64,000 bases of DNA, taken from Paractinoplanes rishiriensis. GTDB lineage: Bacteria; Actinomycetota; Actinomycetes; Mycobacteriales; Micromonosporaceae. The stretch is from the NCBI RefSeq assembly GCF_016862375.1, contig NZ_BOMV01000056.1, positions 1 to 64,000 on the forward strand, written 5' to 3'. Positions 17,691 to 25,935 of the stretch are shown piece by piece (position 1 is the stretch's first letter; each line of letters begins with the position of its first letter). The notes beneath the pieces are model-generated. The model saw nothing but the letters and a program-made list of their open reading frames with translations, was not told the DNA's origin and ran no database searches. The translations under genes were made by a program, and so were the position numbers.

Positions 17691-18719
17691 TCAGCGTTCT
17701 AAGCGGTTGGCCAGCCAGGACATGGCCTGCGGGTAGCGGTAGTCGATGCCGCCATGGCCGGCCGGAATCAGCTCGAAATAGATGCGCTCGTCGGGGATGC
17801 CGATGCGCGACAGGCCGGCCCGGAACGCCTCGGCGCCGAGGTCCAGGAACCATTCGTCGCGGGTGCCGGCGTCGATCCAGATGGCGCGCTGGGTGCGCAG
17901 GGCATCGGCGTACGTGTCCATCATCCGGACCGGGTCCCAGGCGAGCCAGCGCTCCCACCGCTCCGGGATCAGCGCGCCGGTTTTCGGGTCGAACGGCAGT
18001 TCCGGAGTGCCGTCCTCGGCGGCCGAAAATGCTGCCGCGCACCCGAGAATCACCAGGAGCCACATGTCGTGCTCCTTGGTGAACGACGGCCGGCCCTGGA
18101 AGTCGGCCCACCATTTCCGGATGTCGTGGTCGTAGTCGCGCAGCGCCCGCACCGCCTTGGCGAATTCGTTGAGATAGCAGTATTCGTACAGCGCATCCCC
18201 GGCATGTGTCGCCAGTGCACCGAACAGATCCGGCCGCAGCATCGGGGTGATCATCGCGCCGAATCCACCCGACGACTTACCGGAGATGGCCCGCGACGCC
18301 GGCTTCGCGATGGTCCGATAGCGGGCGTCGATCCAGGGCACAACTTCAGTGCAGAGGTACGAGTGATAGGCGCCGGTGCCGGGCGAGTCGACGAACTGGG
18401 AACCGCCGTAGGCCGTCCAGGCGTCGACGTAGACCACGATGCAGCCGGGGGCCTCGCCGCCGGCGAACACCGCGTCGGCCGTCTCGGTGAACGGCTGCCG
18501 GTACGGGCTGCGGTTGTCCCACATGCCGAGGTGACCGCCGTAGCCCTGGATCACGTAGATCGACGGGTAGCGGGTGGTGTCGTCCGCGTCGTAGCCGGGC
18601 GGGGTGTAGACCCACAGTGGGCGCTCGTGCGGGTCGCCCAGCGGGTTGCCGCGCAGCAGCGCCGAATCGATGGTGTGCCGGTGCAGGTCGCCGGCCAGCT
18701 CGTGACTCCAGGGCAGCAT
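17691..18719 (-). CDS. Esterase, alpha/beta hydrolase (PF00756-like)
   Basis: A 342-aa protein of the esterase D / mycolyltransferase-like fold. It has YVIQGYGG for the oxyanion strand, the nucleophile elbow SGKSSGGFGA (G-K-S-S-G), and a C-terminal His in IPAGHGGIDYR; the Asp is likely in WIDAGTRDEW. No signal peptide, so cytosolic. The ATG at 18719 has CGGGGA upstream; the extended frame to 18800 overlaps the promoter of the GH43 gene. It is divergent from the arabinofuranosidase, raising the possibility of deacetylating or de-esterifying plant-polymer fragments (inference). Confidence 0.82.
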   Translation of the reverse strand: MLPWSHELAGDLHRHTIDSALLRGNPLGDPHERPLWVYTPPGYDADDTTRYPSIYVIQGYGGHLGMWDNRSPYRQPFTETADAVFAGGEAPGCIVVYVDAWTAYGGSQFVDSPGTGAYHSYLCTEVVPWIDARYRTIAKPASRAISGKSSGGFGAMITPMLRPDLFGALATHAGDALYEYCYLNEFAKAVRALRDYDHDIRKWWADFQGRPSFTKEHDMWLLVILGCAAAFSAAEDGTPELPFDPKTGALIPERWERWLAWDPVRMMDTYADALRTQRAIWIDAGTRDEWFLDLGAEAFRAGLSRIGIPDERIYFELIPAGHGGIDYRYPQAMSWLANRLER

Positions 18720-18840
18720 GTCCCCGATACAACCACGGTGCCGCGCACCGCCGCCGGGCTTGACTCGGGGCATGAGAACGATAACATTCGCGAAACACAC
18801 CGCTCACAAAGTTAACCCCCGGGCGGTCCAGCTCCCAACT

Positions 18841-18854
18841 TGTTAGCGTTCACA
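18841..18854. promoter_or_regulatory. Candidate LacI-family operator upstream of the arabinofuranosidase
   Basis: TGTTAGCGTTCACA is an imperfect palindrome close to the TGTTAGCGCTAACA-type sites used by LacI-family sugar repressors in actinomycetes. It is 24 bp upstream of the GH43 start, where a repressor would block transcription. No LacI gene is in the window. Confidence 0.45.
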
Positions 18855-18878
18855 GCGTCTGTCGGAAGGGACCCGCCC

Positions 18879-20387
18879 ATGCGCGCCTGTGCTCGACTCC
18901 TGGCCGCCGCCCTGATGGCTGCCGTCGCCGCCGGCGTGACCCTGGTGGTCACCGCCGCACCGGGCAGCGCCGCCCCGGGCGCCACCGTCCAGAACCCGAT
19001 TGTCGGCACGCCCAACAGCGCCGACCCGTGGATCGGCTACTACAACGGCAACTACTACTACACGGCCACCACGTGGACCGGGAACATCTACATCCGCCGG
19101 GCACCGACCCTGGCCGGCCTGCGCACCGCGGCGGAGACCCGGGTGTTCACGATGTCGCAGCCGAACGCGGTGTCGAACATGTGGGCGCCCAGCATGCACC
19201 TGCTCAACGGCCCGAACGGGCAGCGCTGGTACCTCTACTACTCGGCCGGCCCGAGCGCGTGCTGCGGCGGGCAGCGGCAGCATGTGCTGGAGAGCGCCGG
19301 CACCGATCCGATGGGGCCGTACACGTACAAGGGCGCCCTGGTCCTGATGCCGAACAACGGCTGGTCCATCGACGGCAGCGTGATGACCGTCGGCGGCGTG
19401 AACTACTTCGTGTTCTCCGCGTTCAACAACAACGTCGGGTTCGAGAACGGCGGCCTGCAGAGCCTGTTCATCACCCGCCTCACCAACCCGTGGACGCCGG
19501 CCGCGCTCGGCACGATCATCTCGGAGCCGACGCTCGCCTGGGAACGCGTCGGCAACCCGGTCAACGAGGGCCCGTACGTGCTGCAGCGCAACGGCCGCAC
19601 GTTCCTCACCTACTCGGCGAGCTACTGCGGCACGCCGGACTACAAGATCGGTTCGCTCGAGCTGACCGGCAGCAACCCGCTGACCCGCAGTTCGTGGACG
19701 AAGCTCGCGAACCCGCTGTTCCAGCGCAACGACGGCAACGGCGTGTACGGGCCGGCCCACCACTCGTTCTTCAAGTCACCGGACGGCACCGAGGACTGGA
19801 TCGTCTACCACGCCAACTCGGCCGCCTCGCAGGGTTGCGGGACCACCCGCACCAGCCGCGCCCAGCGGATCACCTGGAACCCGGACGGCACACCGAACCT
19901 CGGCGTCCCGGTCTCCACGTCCACCGCGCTGGCCGGGCCGTCCGGCGAGCTCGGCAACCCCGGCGCGGTCACCGTCCAGCGGCTGCAGTCGTACAACTTC
20001 CAGGACCGCTACGTCCGGCACAGCAATTACGCGGCCCGCATCGACCCGAACGTCAGCCCCGCGCTGGACGGCCAGTTCCGGGTGGTGGCCGGCCTGGCCA
20101 ACAGCGGCGCCGGCTACGTCTCGTTCGAGTCGGAGAACTTCCCCGGCTACTACCTGCGGCACAACAACTACGTGCTGCGGCTGGAACCGGACAACAACAC
20201 CGCCACGTTCCGCGAGGACGCCACGTTCCGCCAGGTGGCCGGCCTGGCCGACACGTCCTGGCAGTCCTTCCAGTCCTACAACTTCCCGGACCGCTACGTC
20301 CGGCACAGCAACTACGTGCTCCGCATCGACCCGGTCAGCACCGACGCCGCCCGCGCCGACGCCACTTTCCGCCTCGCACCCCGATGA
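18879..20387 (+). CDS. Secreted GH43 arabinofuranosidase/xylosidase with AbfB domain
   Basis: A 502-aa exported enzyme. Residues 1-33 are a signal peptide (MRACAR basic start, hydrophobic core, cleavage near GSAAP). Residues about 38-360 form a five-bladed GH43 domain with candidate triad D49 (SADPW), D165 (SIDGS) and E230 (NEGPY). Residues about 365-502 form an AbfB (CBM42) arabinose-binding domain with repeated YNFxDRYVRHSNY motifs. It would trim arabinose from arabinoxylan or arabinan outside the cell. The ATG at 18879 has GGAAGGG upstream. The operator at 18841 suggests sugar induction. Confidence 0.93.
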   Translation: MRACARLLAAALMAAVAAGVTLVVTAAPGSAAPGATVQNPIVGTPNSADPWIGYYNGNYYYTATTWTGNIYIRRAPTLAGLRTAAETRVFTMSQPNAVSNMWAPSMHLLNGPNGQRWYLYYSAGPSACCGGQRQHVLESAGTDPMGPYTYKGALVLMPNNGWSIDGSVMTVGGVNYFVFSAFNNNVGFENGGLQSLFITRLTNPWTPAALGTIISEPTLAWERVGNPVNEGPYVLQRNGRTFLTYSASYCGTPDYKIGSLELTGSNPLTRSSWTKLANPLFQRNDGNGVYGPAHHSFFKSPDGTEDWIVYHANSAASQGCGTTRTSRAQRITWNPDGTPNLGVPVSTSTALAGPSGELGNPGAVTVQRLQSYNFQDRYVRHSNYAARIDPNVSPALDGQFRVVAGLANSGAGYVSFESENFPGYYLRHNNYVLRLEPDNNTATFREDATFRQVAGLADTSWQSFQSYNFPDRYVRHSNYVLRIDPVSTDAARADATFRLAPR

Positions 20388-20399
20388 GTTAGCGGCCCC

Positions 20400-20430
20400 C
20401 GGGTGGTCTACCCCATTGGTAGACCACCCG
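20400..20430. promoter_or_regulatory. 13-bp perfect inverted repeat (terminator or operator)
   Basis: Arms 20400-20412 and 20418-20430 pair perfectly around a 5-nt loop (CCATT). It lies 12 nt after the GH43 stop and 16 nt before the next start, so it could terminate the GH43 transcript or act as a TetR/MarR-type operator or attenuator for the small gene. Confidence 0.6.
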
Positions 20431-20445
20431 ACCGAGGAGATCACG

Positions 20446-20712
20446 ATGACCACGATGCTGACCGCGGCCCGGGCCGAGGCACTGTTCACCAGTACCCTGG
20501 CGACCGGCAGTCACCCGTCGCACGGCACCGCCGACGAGGCGATCCGCCTGGCCGTCCGCCTCCGCGGCGGCGTGCGGGCCTGCGCCGCCGAGGTGGCCGC
20601 CGAGTTCGGCGACCATCCCGACCTGGCGGTGCCGCGCATGCGGTGGGCGCTGGCCACCATCCAGGAGTTGTACGCCCGGCGCCCCCGCCGCAGCTGGGAA
20701 CTCGTCGCCTGA
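20446..20712 (+). CDS. Small conserved-looking hypothetical protein
   Basis: An 88-aa soluble protein starting MTTMLTAARAEALF. The ATG at 20446 has GAGGAG upstream; an earlier frame start at 20416 falls inside the hairpin. It contains helices rich in Ala and Arg, and the motif ATGSHPSHGTADEAI. No catalytic motif or membrane segment. Not recognised; composition and coding style fit a genuine actinobacterial small protein. Confidence 0.65.
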   Translation: MTTMLTAARAEALFTSTLATGSHPSHGTADEAIRLAVRLRGGVRACAAEVAAEFGDHPDLAVPRMRWALATIQELYARRPRRSWELVA

Positions 20713-20748
20713 CGTGGGCGGCGGTTCGATGCCGGGTCGCGCCCCCGG

Positions 20749-21399
20749 TCAGCCGCGCAGGTAGGTCAGCACCGCCCGGACCCGCCGGTGGTCGTCGGCG
20801 TCGGGTGGCAGGTCCAGCTTGGTCAGCACGCTGCCGATGTGCTTGGCCACCGCCGCCTCGCTGACCACCAGGTGGCGGGCGATCGCCGTGTTGGAGCGGC
20901 CCTCGGCCATCAGCGCCAGCACCTCGCGCTCCCGGTTGGTCAGCAGGCTCAGCGGGTCGCGGCGGCGCCCGATCAGTTGGCGGACCACCTCGGGGTCGAC
21001 CACCGTGCGTCCCCCGGCCACCGCGGACAGCGCGTCGACGAAGTCGGTCACGTCGCCGATCCGGTCCTTCAGCAGATAGCCGACGCCGGCGCCGCGGCCC
21101 GAGTCGAGCAGTTCGGCGGCGTAGGCGGGCGCCACGTACTGGCTGAGCACGAGCACCGGCAGTTCCGGGTCGGCGGCGCGCATCGCGATCGCTGCCTGGA
21201 GGCCCTCGTCGCTGAAGCCGGGCGGCATCCGCACGTCGGTCACCACGATGTCGGGGCGGTGCTCGGTCACCGCGGCGCGCAGCGCCACCGCGTCGCCGAC
21301 CGCGGCCACCACCTCGTGCCCGAACCGGCGCAGCATCACCGTCACGCCCTCGCGCACGATGACGCCGTCCTCGGCGATCACCACCCGCAGCCCGGTCAC
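20749..21399 (-). CDS. NarL/LuxR-type response regulator
   Basis: A 216-aa response regulator. Receiver domain residues 4-120 with the phospho-acceptor D55 in VVTDVRMP, acidic pair ED at 10-11 and conserved Lys in YLLKDR. LuxR HTH at about 150-210 (LTNREREVLALMAEG). It is translationally coupled to the histidine kinase (4-bp overlap) and likely regulates the divergent ABC exporter at 22745-25833, a common two-component/transporter arrangement (inference). Confidence 0.94.
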   Translation of the reverse strand: MTGLRVVIAEDGVIVREGVTVMLRRFGHEVVAAVGDAVALRAAVTEHRPDIVVTDVRMPPGFSDEGLQAAIAMRAADPELPVLVLSQYVAPAYAAELLDSGRGAGVGYLLKDRIGDVTDFVDALSAVAGGRTVVDPEVVRQLIGRRRDPLSLLTNREREVLALMAEGRSNTAIARHLVVSEAAVAKHIGSVLTKLDLPPDADDHRRVRAVLTYLRG

Positions 21400-22634
21400 G
21401 ACGGCACCGGAATCTCGACGCGGAGCCGGGTCGGGCCGCCGCGCGGGCTGGAGATCGCCACCGCGCCGTCCACCGCGGCCACCCGGTCGGCCAGGCCCAC
21501 CAGGCCGGAGCCGCCGGCCGGGTCGGCGCCGCCGTGGCCGTCATCGTGCACCTCCAGCACCAGCCGGCCGCCGTCCACCCCGGCGGTCACCGCGGCCCGC
21601 CGGGCTCCGCTGTGCTTGGCCACGTTGGTCAACGCCTCCACCACCACGAAGTACGCCGTCACCTCGACCGTCGCCGGCAGCCGGCCGGGCAGCCGGACCG
21701 TGACGTCGACCGGGATCGGCGCGGTGCCCGCCACCTCGCCCACCGCCGCCTCCAGGCCGCGGTCGGTCAGCACCTTGGGATGCACGCCCCGGATCAGCTC
21801 GCGCAGCTCGGTCAGCGCCTGCTTGGCCAGTTCGTGCGCGGTGGCCACCTGGTCGCCCGCGGGCGACCCGGCCGGCAGCTCCAGCCGGGCCATGCCGAGC
21901 TGCATGGTGAGCGCGACCAGCCGCTGCTGGGCGCCGTCGTGCAGGTCGCGCTCGATGCGCCGGCGTTCCAGCTCGAACGCGTCGACCAGCCGGGCCCGGG
22001 AGCGGGTCACCTCGACCAGCTTCACGTCGGCGCCCTCGATGCGCGGGGCCAGGATCGCGCGGGCCATGGCGGCCCGCGCGCCGGCCCAGGCGGTCACCGG
22101 GTAGGCCATGATGACCAGCAGCGGGACACCGGCGACGGCAACCGGGACGGTGAGGGCGAGCGACTGGTCGTCGATGTAGAACGGGCCGGCGATCAGGATC
22201 ATCGGGAAGTAGACGGCGCCGGCCACCACGATCGCGTCCATCCAGCACAGCACCATCGCGGACAGCATCGTGTAGCCCAGCTCGCGCCAGGTCGCCGGCT
22301 CGCGCAGCCGGAGCGCGACCCAGGCCCGCAGCCCGGCGCCCGGTGCCGGCCGGTGCGGGTCGGGCAGCGGCTCGACGTCGACCAGCCGCATCCGCCAGCG
22401 TTCGAGCCGGCCCACCGCCACCCCGGCCAGGACGGTCGCGACATAACCGGCGACGCCGATCACGACGATCGACAACGCGATGCCGGCCACCAGCAGGCTC
22501 AGCACGGCCAGGATGGTCGTGAAGCCCAGCAGCGCCCCGCCGGTCAGATACAGGTACGACCGCCACGGCCAGGCCGAACGGAGAAAATGCGTGGGCCGCA
22601 AGGTGAGCGCGTCAAGCGCGTTGCGGACCGGCAT
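21396..22634 (-). CDS. Sensor histidine kinase (HisKA_3)
   Basis: A 412-aa NarL-group sensor kinase. The N-terminal part has several hydrophobic helices (residues about 22-75 and 120-190), with no large extracellular domain, so it probably senses a membrane signal. The dimerisation/phosphoacceptor motif is ERDLHDGAQQRL, followed by a HATPase domain with N-box EALTNVAKHS and G-box DDGHGG. The ATG at 22634 was chosen as the first start before MPVRNALDAL; upstream sequence is the divergent promoter. Such intramembrane-sensing kinases next to ABC exporters often mediate antibiotic detoxification. Confidence 0.92.
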   Translation of the reverse strand: MPVRNALDALTLRPTHFLRSAWPWRSYLYLTGGALLGFTTILAVLSLLVAGIALSIVVIGVAGYVATVLAGVAVGRLERWRMRLVDVEPLPDPHRPAPGAGLRAWVALRLREPATWRELGYTMLSAMVLCWMDAIVVAGAVYFPMILIAGPFYIDDQSLALTVPVAVAGVPLLVIMAYPVTAWAGARAAMARAILAPRIEGADVKLVEVTRSRARLVDAFELERRRIERDLHDGAQQRLVALTMQLGMARLELPAGSPAGDQVATAHELAKQALTELRELIRGVHPKVLTDRGLEAAVGEVAGTAPIPVDVTVRLPGRLPATVEVTAYFVVVEALTNVAKHSGARRAAVTAGVDGGRLVLEVHDDGHGGADPAGGSGLVGLADRVAAVDGAVAISSPRGGPTRLRVEIPVPS

Positions 22635-22665
22635 GGGTGCGACGCTACCGGCCGGCGGCGCGGCT

Positions 22666-22713
22666 GTCGGTAGTGCTGGATATACCGTCAAGACTCCATC
22701 CAGGCCTACCGAC
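22666..22713. promoter_or_regulatory. Bipartite inverted repeat in the divergent TCS/ABC promoter region
   Basis: Outer arms GTCGGTAG (22666-22673) and CTACCGAC (22706-22713) and inner arms CTGGAT (22676-22681) and ATCCAG (22698-22703), separated by a symmetric 2-nt mismatch on each side. The 14-bp interrupted dyad lies midway between the divergent kinase and ABC genes and is a good candidate binding site for the response regulator. Confidence 0.5.
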
Positions 22714-22744
22714 AAACCCGCCGCGCGCCGGTTGGCTGGTGGGC

Positions 22745-23500
22745 ATGACAAGGGCAGACACACCACCGGCGGTCGAACTGAGCCGGGTCACCAAGCGGTA
22801 CGGCGGCGGCGAGCAGGCGGTGACCGCGCTCGACCGGCTGGACGCCGTGTTCCCGTCCGGCACGTTCACCGCGGTGATGGGACCGTCCGGTTCCGGCAAG
22901 TCGACGCTGCTGCACTGCGCCGCGGGCCTGGACCGGCCCACCGAGGGCGCGGTGACCATCGACGGCACCTCGGTCACCGGCCTCTCCGAGCGCGCGCTGA
23001 CCCGGTTGCGGCGGGCCCGGGTGGGCTTCGTCTTCCAGGCGTTCAACCTGGTGGCCGCGCTGACCGCGGCGCAGAACGTGGCGCTGCCGCTGCGCCTGGC
23101 CGGCCGCCGCCCGGCCGCCGGCGAGGTCACCGCGATGCTGGCCGAGGTGGGCCTGGCCGACCGCGCTGGGCACCGTCCGAGCGAGCTCTCCGGCGGCCAG
23201 CAGCAGCGGGTGGCGATCGCCCGGGCGCTGGTGACCCGGCCCGCGGTGCTGTTCGCCGACGAGCCCACCGGCGCGCTGGACGCGGCGTCCGGGCGCGACG
23301 TACTGCGCCTGCTGCGCGAGTCGGTCGACCGGCACGGCCAGACCGTGGTGATGGTCACCCACGACCCGTTCGCGGCCGCACACGCCGACCGGGTGCTGTT
23401 CCTGGCCGACGGCCGGGTGGTCGACGAGCTGTCCGGCCCGGCCGGCGCGCCGGAGATCGCGGTGCGCACCGCGCGCCTCGAGGCGGGGGTGCCGTCATGA
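22745..23500 (+). CDS. ABC transporter ATP-binding protein (MacB/LolD type)
   Basis: A 251-aa ATPase. Walker A GPSGSGKST, Q-loop VFQAFNL, signature LSGGQQQRVAIARAL, Walker B VLFADEPTGALD and switch His in VTHD are all intact. It belongs to the class partnered by FtsX-type permeases in extrusion or envelope-stress systems. The ATG at 22745 starts the ordinary N-terminus. Its stop overlaps the permease start. Confidence 0.95.
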   Translation: MTRADTPPAVELSRVTKRYGGGEQAVTALDRLDAVFPSGTFTAVMGPSGSGKSTLLHCAAGLDRPTEGAVTIDGTSVTGLSERALTRLRRARVGFVFQAFNLVAALTAAQNVALPLRLAGRRPAAGEVTAMLAEVGLADRAGHRPSELSGGQQQRVAIARALVTRPAVLFADEPTGALDAASGRDVLRLLRESVDRHGQTVVMVTHDPFAAAHADRVLFLADGRVVDELSGPAGAPEIAVRTARLEAGVPS

Positions 23501-25833
23501 GCCTGGCCTGGCAGATGGTGCGGCACCGGTTCGCGAGCTTCGCCGGTACGTTCGTCGCGATCGCGCTCGGCGTCGCGGTGATCGCCGGCTCCACCACCGT
23601 CTACCTGTCGTCCCGGCCCGAGGCACCGGCCCGCTATGCCGCCGCGGCCGTTCTGGTGCACGCGCCCGAGGCCGGCGACACCGGCAGCAGCCGGCCGGAC
23701 TACCGGACCTGGCCGGCCGCCGAGGCCACCGCGCTGGCCGGCCGGCTGGCCGGGCTGCCGGGGGTGTCCGCGGCTGCCGCCGATCCGGCGTTCTACGTGC
23801 AGCGGCTCGACGCCGGCCGGCCGGTCGGCGACCCGGAGGCGGCCCGGATCGACGGGCACGCCTGGTCGTCGACGGTGCTCGGTGGTTACCGCCTCATCAC
23901 GGGCACCGCCCCGCGACGACCCGGCGAGGTGGCCGTGGCCGGTGCCGCGCCCGGCACCCGGATCGACGTGCTGACCGCCGCCGGCCCGGCCACCTGGACG
24001 GTCACCGGCACGGTCGACGGACCCGGCTTCTATCTCGCCGACGAGGTCGCGCTGCCGATGGCGGCCGGCGTCCGGGTCATCGGCCTCACCGTCGACGGCG
24101 ATACCGAGGAGGTCGCCACGGCCGCGCGGGGCATCGTCGGCGCGGGCGACGTCCTGACCGGCGCCGCCCGCGACGAGCTCGAACCGGAGAACATCACCCG
24201 CACCCGCTGGCTCGGCGCCCAGCTGCTGATCGCGATGGTGACGCTGGGCGCGTTCGTCGCGGTCTTCGTGGTGGCCTCGACCTGCGCGCTGAGCGCCGCG
24301 CAGCGGCGCCGCGAGATCGGCCTGCTGCGGGCGGTGGGCGCTACTCCCGGTCAGGTCCGGCGGATGATGTACGCCGAGACGCTGGTCGTCGCGGTGCTCG
24401 GCGGGCTGGCCGGACTGCCGCTGGGCGGCCTGGCGGCGCTGACCCTGGACGGCCCGCTGGTGGCGGCCGGGCTGGAACCGGCCGGCTTCCAGGTCACCAC
24501 GCAGCCGGCCGCGCTGGCCGGCGCCTTCCTGACCGGCGTCGTCGTGGCGCTCGCCGGTGCCGGGGTCGCGGCCCGCCGGGCCAGCCGCAACCCGGCGCTG
24601 GACGCGCTGCGCGAGGCCGCGGTGGAGCGCCGGGCCATGCCGGTGACCCGGTGGATCGCCGGCCTGGCCTGCGCGGCGCTCGGCCTGCTCCTGGTGGTCC
24701 GGCTCGGCGACATCCCGGTCGGCATGCAGTCCACCGCCGGGCTGGGTTCGGCGATGCTGCTGCTCACCGCGGCCGCGCTGCTGGCACCGGTGGTGATCGG
24801 GCCGCTGGTGCGCGCGGTGACCTGGCCGTGGCGCCGGGCGGCCACCGGCATGCTGGTGCGCGAGGGCACCCTCGTCGCGGTGCGGCGGGTGGCCTCCACG
24901 GCGGCGCCGGTGATCCTCACCGTCGGCTTCACGGTGCTGCTCACCGGCACCGTCGCGACCATCACCAACGTGCAGGGCATCGACGAGGCGGCGGACATCC
25001 CGGCCGCCACCGTGCTGGCCCCGGACGGCGTCCCCGGCCTGAGCGAGGCCGTGGTGCAGGCCCAGCCCGGCACCGCCCGCCTCGGCACCCGCGTCCTGAT
25101 CACCCGGGACGGCACCACCACCGCCCACGACGCCGCCGCGATCCGCGGCGGCAGACCCGGCGGGGCACCGGCCGTGACGCTCGACCGCGCCACCGCCGGC
25201 CTGCTGCACGCCGGGGCCGGCACCCGGCTGGACCTGGTCTGGGCCGACGGCACCAGCGCGACGCTGCCGGTCGCCGCCGTCGTGGCCGACGGTCCGGGCC
25301 TCACCGTGCCCTGGGACCTGGTGCGCCGGCACGACCCGAACGCGCTGGCCGGCGCTGTGCTGCTGTCCGGGCCGGCGGTGGCAGCACCGGGCGCCAAGGT
25401 CATGACCGCCCGCGACTACGTGCAGGTCGCCATCGACGAGGAGGGCCGCCTGGTCGACCTGTTCCTGGCGGTGCTGATCGGCCTGTCGGTCGGCTACACC
25501 GGGCTCGCGGTGGCCAACACGCTGCTGATGGCGACGGCCGCCCGCCGGCCCGAGTTCCGGGCGCTGCGGCTGGCCGGCGCGACCACCGGGCAGGTGCTGC
25601 GGGTGACCACGGCCGAGGCGCTGCTGGCGGTGGCCGTGGGCACCGCGCTCGGCGCGCTGGTGGCCGGCACCTCGCTGAACGGGGTGGTGGCCGCCGTCGA
25701 GGCCGAGCTGGACCGGACGGTCCCGCTGGTCGTCCCGTGGACCGCGGCCCTCACCGTGACGGCCGCCTGCCTGCTCGTGGCGGTCGCCGCCACCGCCCTT
25801 CCGGTGCTGCGGCACCGCGGCACGAGCTCGTGA
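23497..25833 (+). CDS. FtsX-family ABC transporter permease
   Basis: A 778-aa permease with an N-terminal helix (about residues 12-35), a long extracytoplasmic region, then FtsX core helices and a second FtsX repeat near the C-terminus. Conserved FtsX features include QRRREIGLLRAVGATPGQVR and RRPEFRALRLAGATTGQV, each at a cytoplasmic loop that contacts the ATPase. Two complete FtsX modules make it the large actinobacterial type. The ATG overlaps the ATPase stop. Substrate unknown; regulated presumably by the adjacent two-component system. Confidence 0.93.
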   Translation: MSLAWQMVRHRFASFAGTFVAIALGVAVIAGSTTVYLSSRPEAPARYAAAAVLVHAPEAGDTGSSRPDYRTWPAAEATALAGRLAGLPGVSAAAADPAFYVQRLDAGRPVGDPEAARIDGHAWSSTVLGGYRLITGTAPRRPGEVAVAGAAPGTRIDVLTAAGPATWTVTGTVDGPGFYLADEVALPMAAGVRVIGLTVDGDTEEVATAARGIVGAGDVLTGAARDELEPENITRTRWLGAQLLIAMVTLGAFVAVFVVASTCALSAAQRRREIGLLRAVGATPGQVRRMMYAETLVVAVLGGLAGLPLGGLAALTLDGPLVAAGLEPAGFQVTTQPAALAGAFLTGVVVALAGAGVAARRASRNPALDALREAAVERRAMPVTRWIAGLACAALGLLLVVRLGDIPVGMQSTAGLGSAMLLLTAAALLAPVVIGPLVRAVTWPWRRAATGMLVREGTLVAVRRVASTAAPVILTVGFTVLLTGTVATITNVQGIDEAADIPAATVLAPDGVPGLSEAVVQAQPGTARLGTRVLITRDGTTTAHDAAAIRGGRPGGAPAVTLDRATAGLLHAGAGTRLDLVWADGTSATLPVAAVVADGPGLTVPWDLVRRHDPNALAGAVLLSGPAVAAPGAKVMTARDYVQVAIDEEGRLVDLFLAVLIGLSVGYTGLAVANTLLMATAARRPEFRALRLAGATTGQVLRVTTAEALLAVAVGTALGALVAGTSLNGVVAAVEAELDRTVPLVVPWTAALTVTAACLLVAVAATALPVLRHRGTSS

Positions 25834-25935
25834 AACACGAACGAAACGACGGTTCCGTGGTCTCCGTCCGGCGTGCTCGAATGGGTCGGACGCCACCCGC
25901 ACGCCACGAAAGACGCCACGAAGGGGACCGACCGC

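Noticed and set aside
17671..18082. Long continuation of the small RHH-like gene to 18082
   Set aside because: The translation becomes Arg/Pro/Gly-rich and is antisense of the esterase; the expected C-terminus is in the -1 frame ending at 17670.
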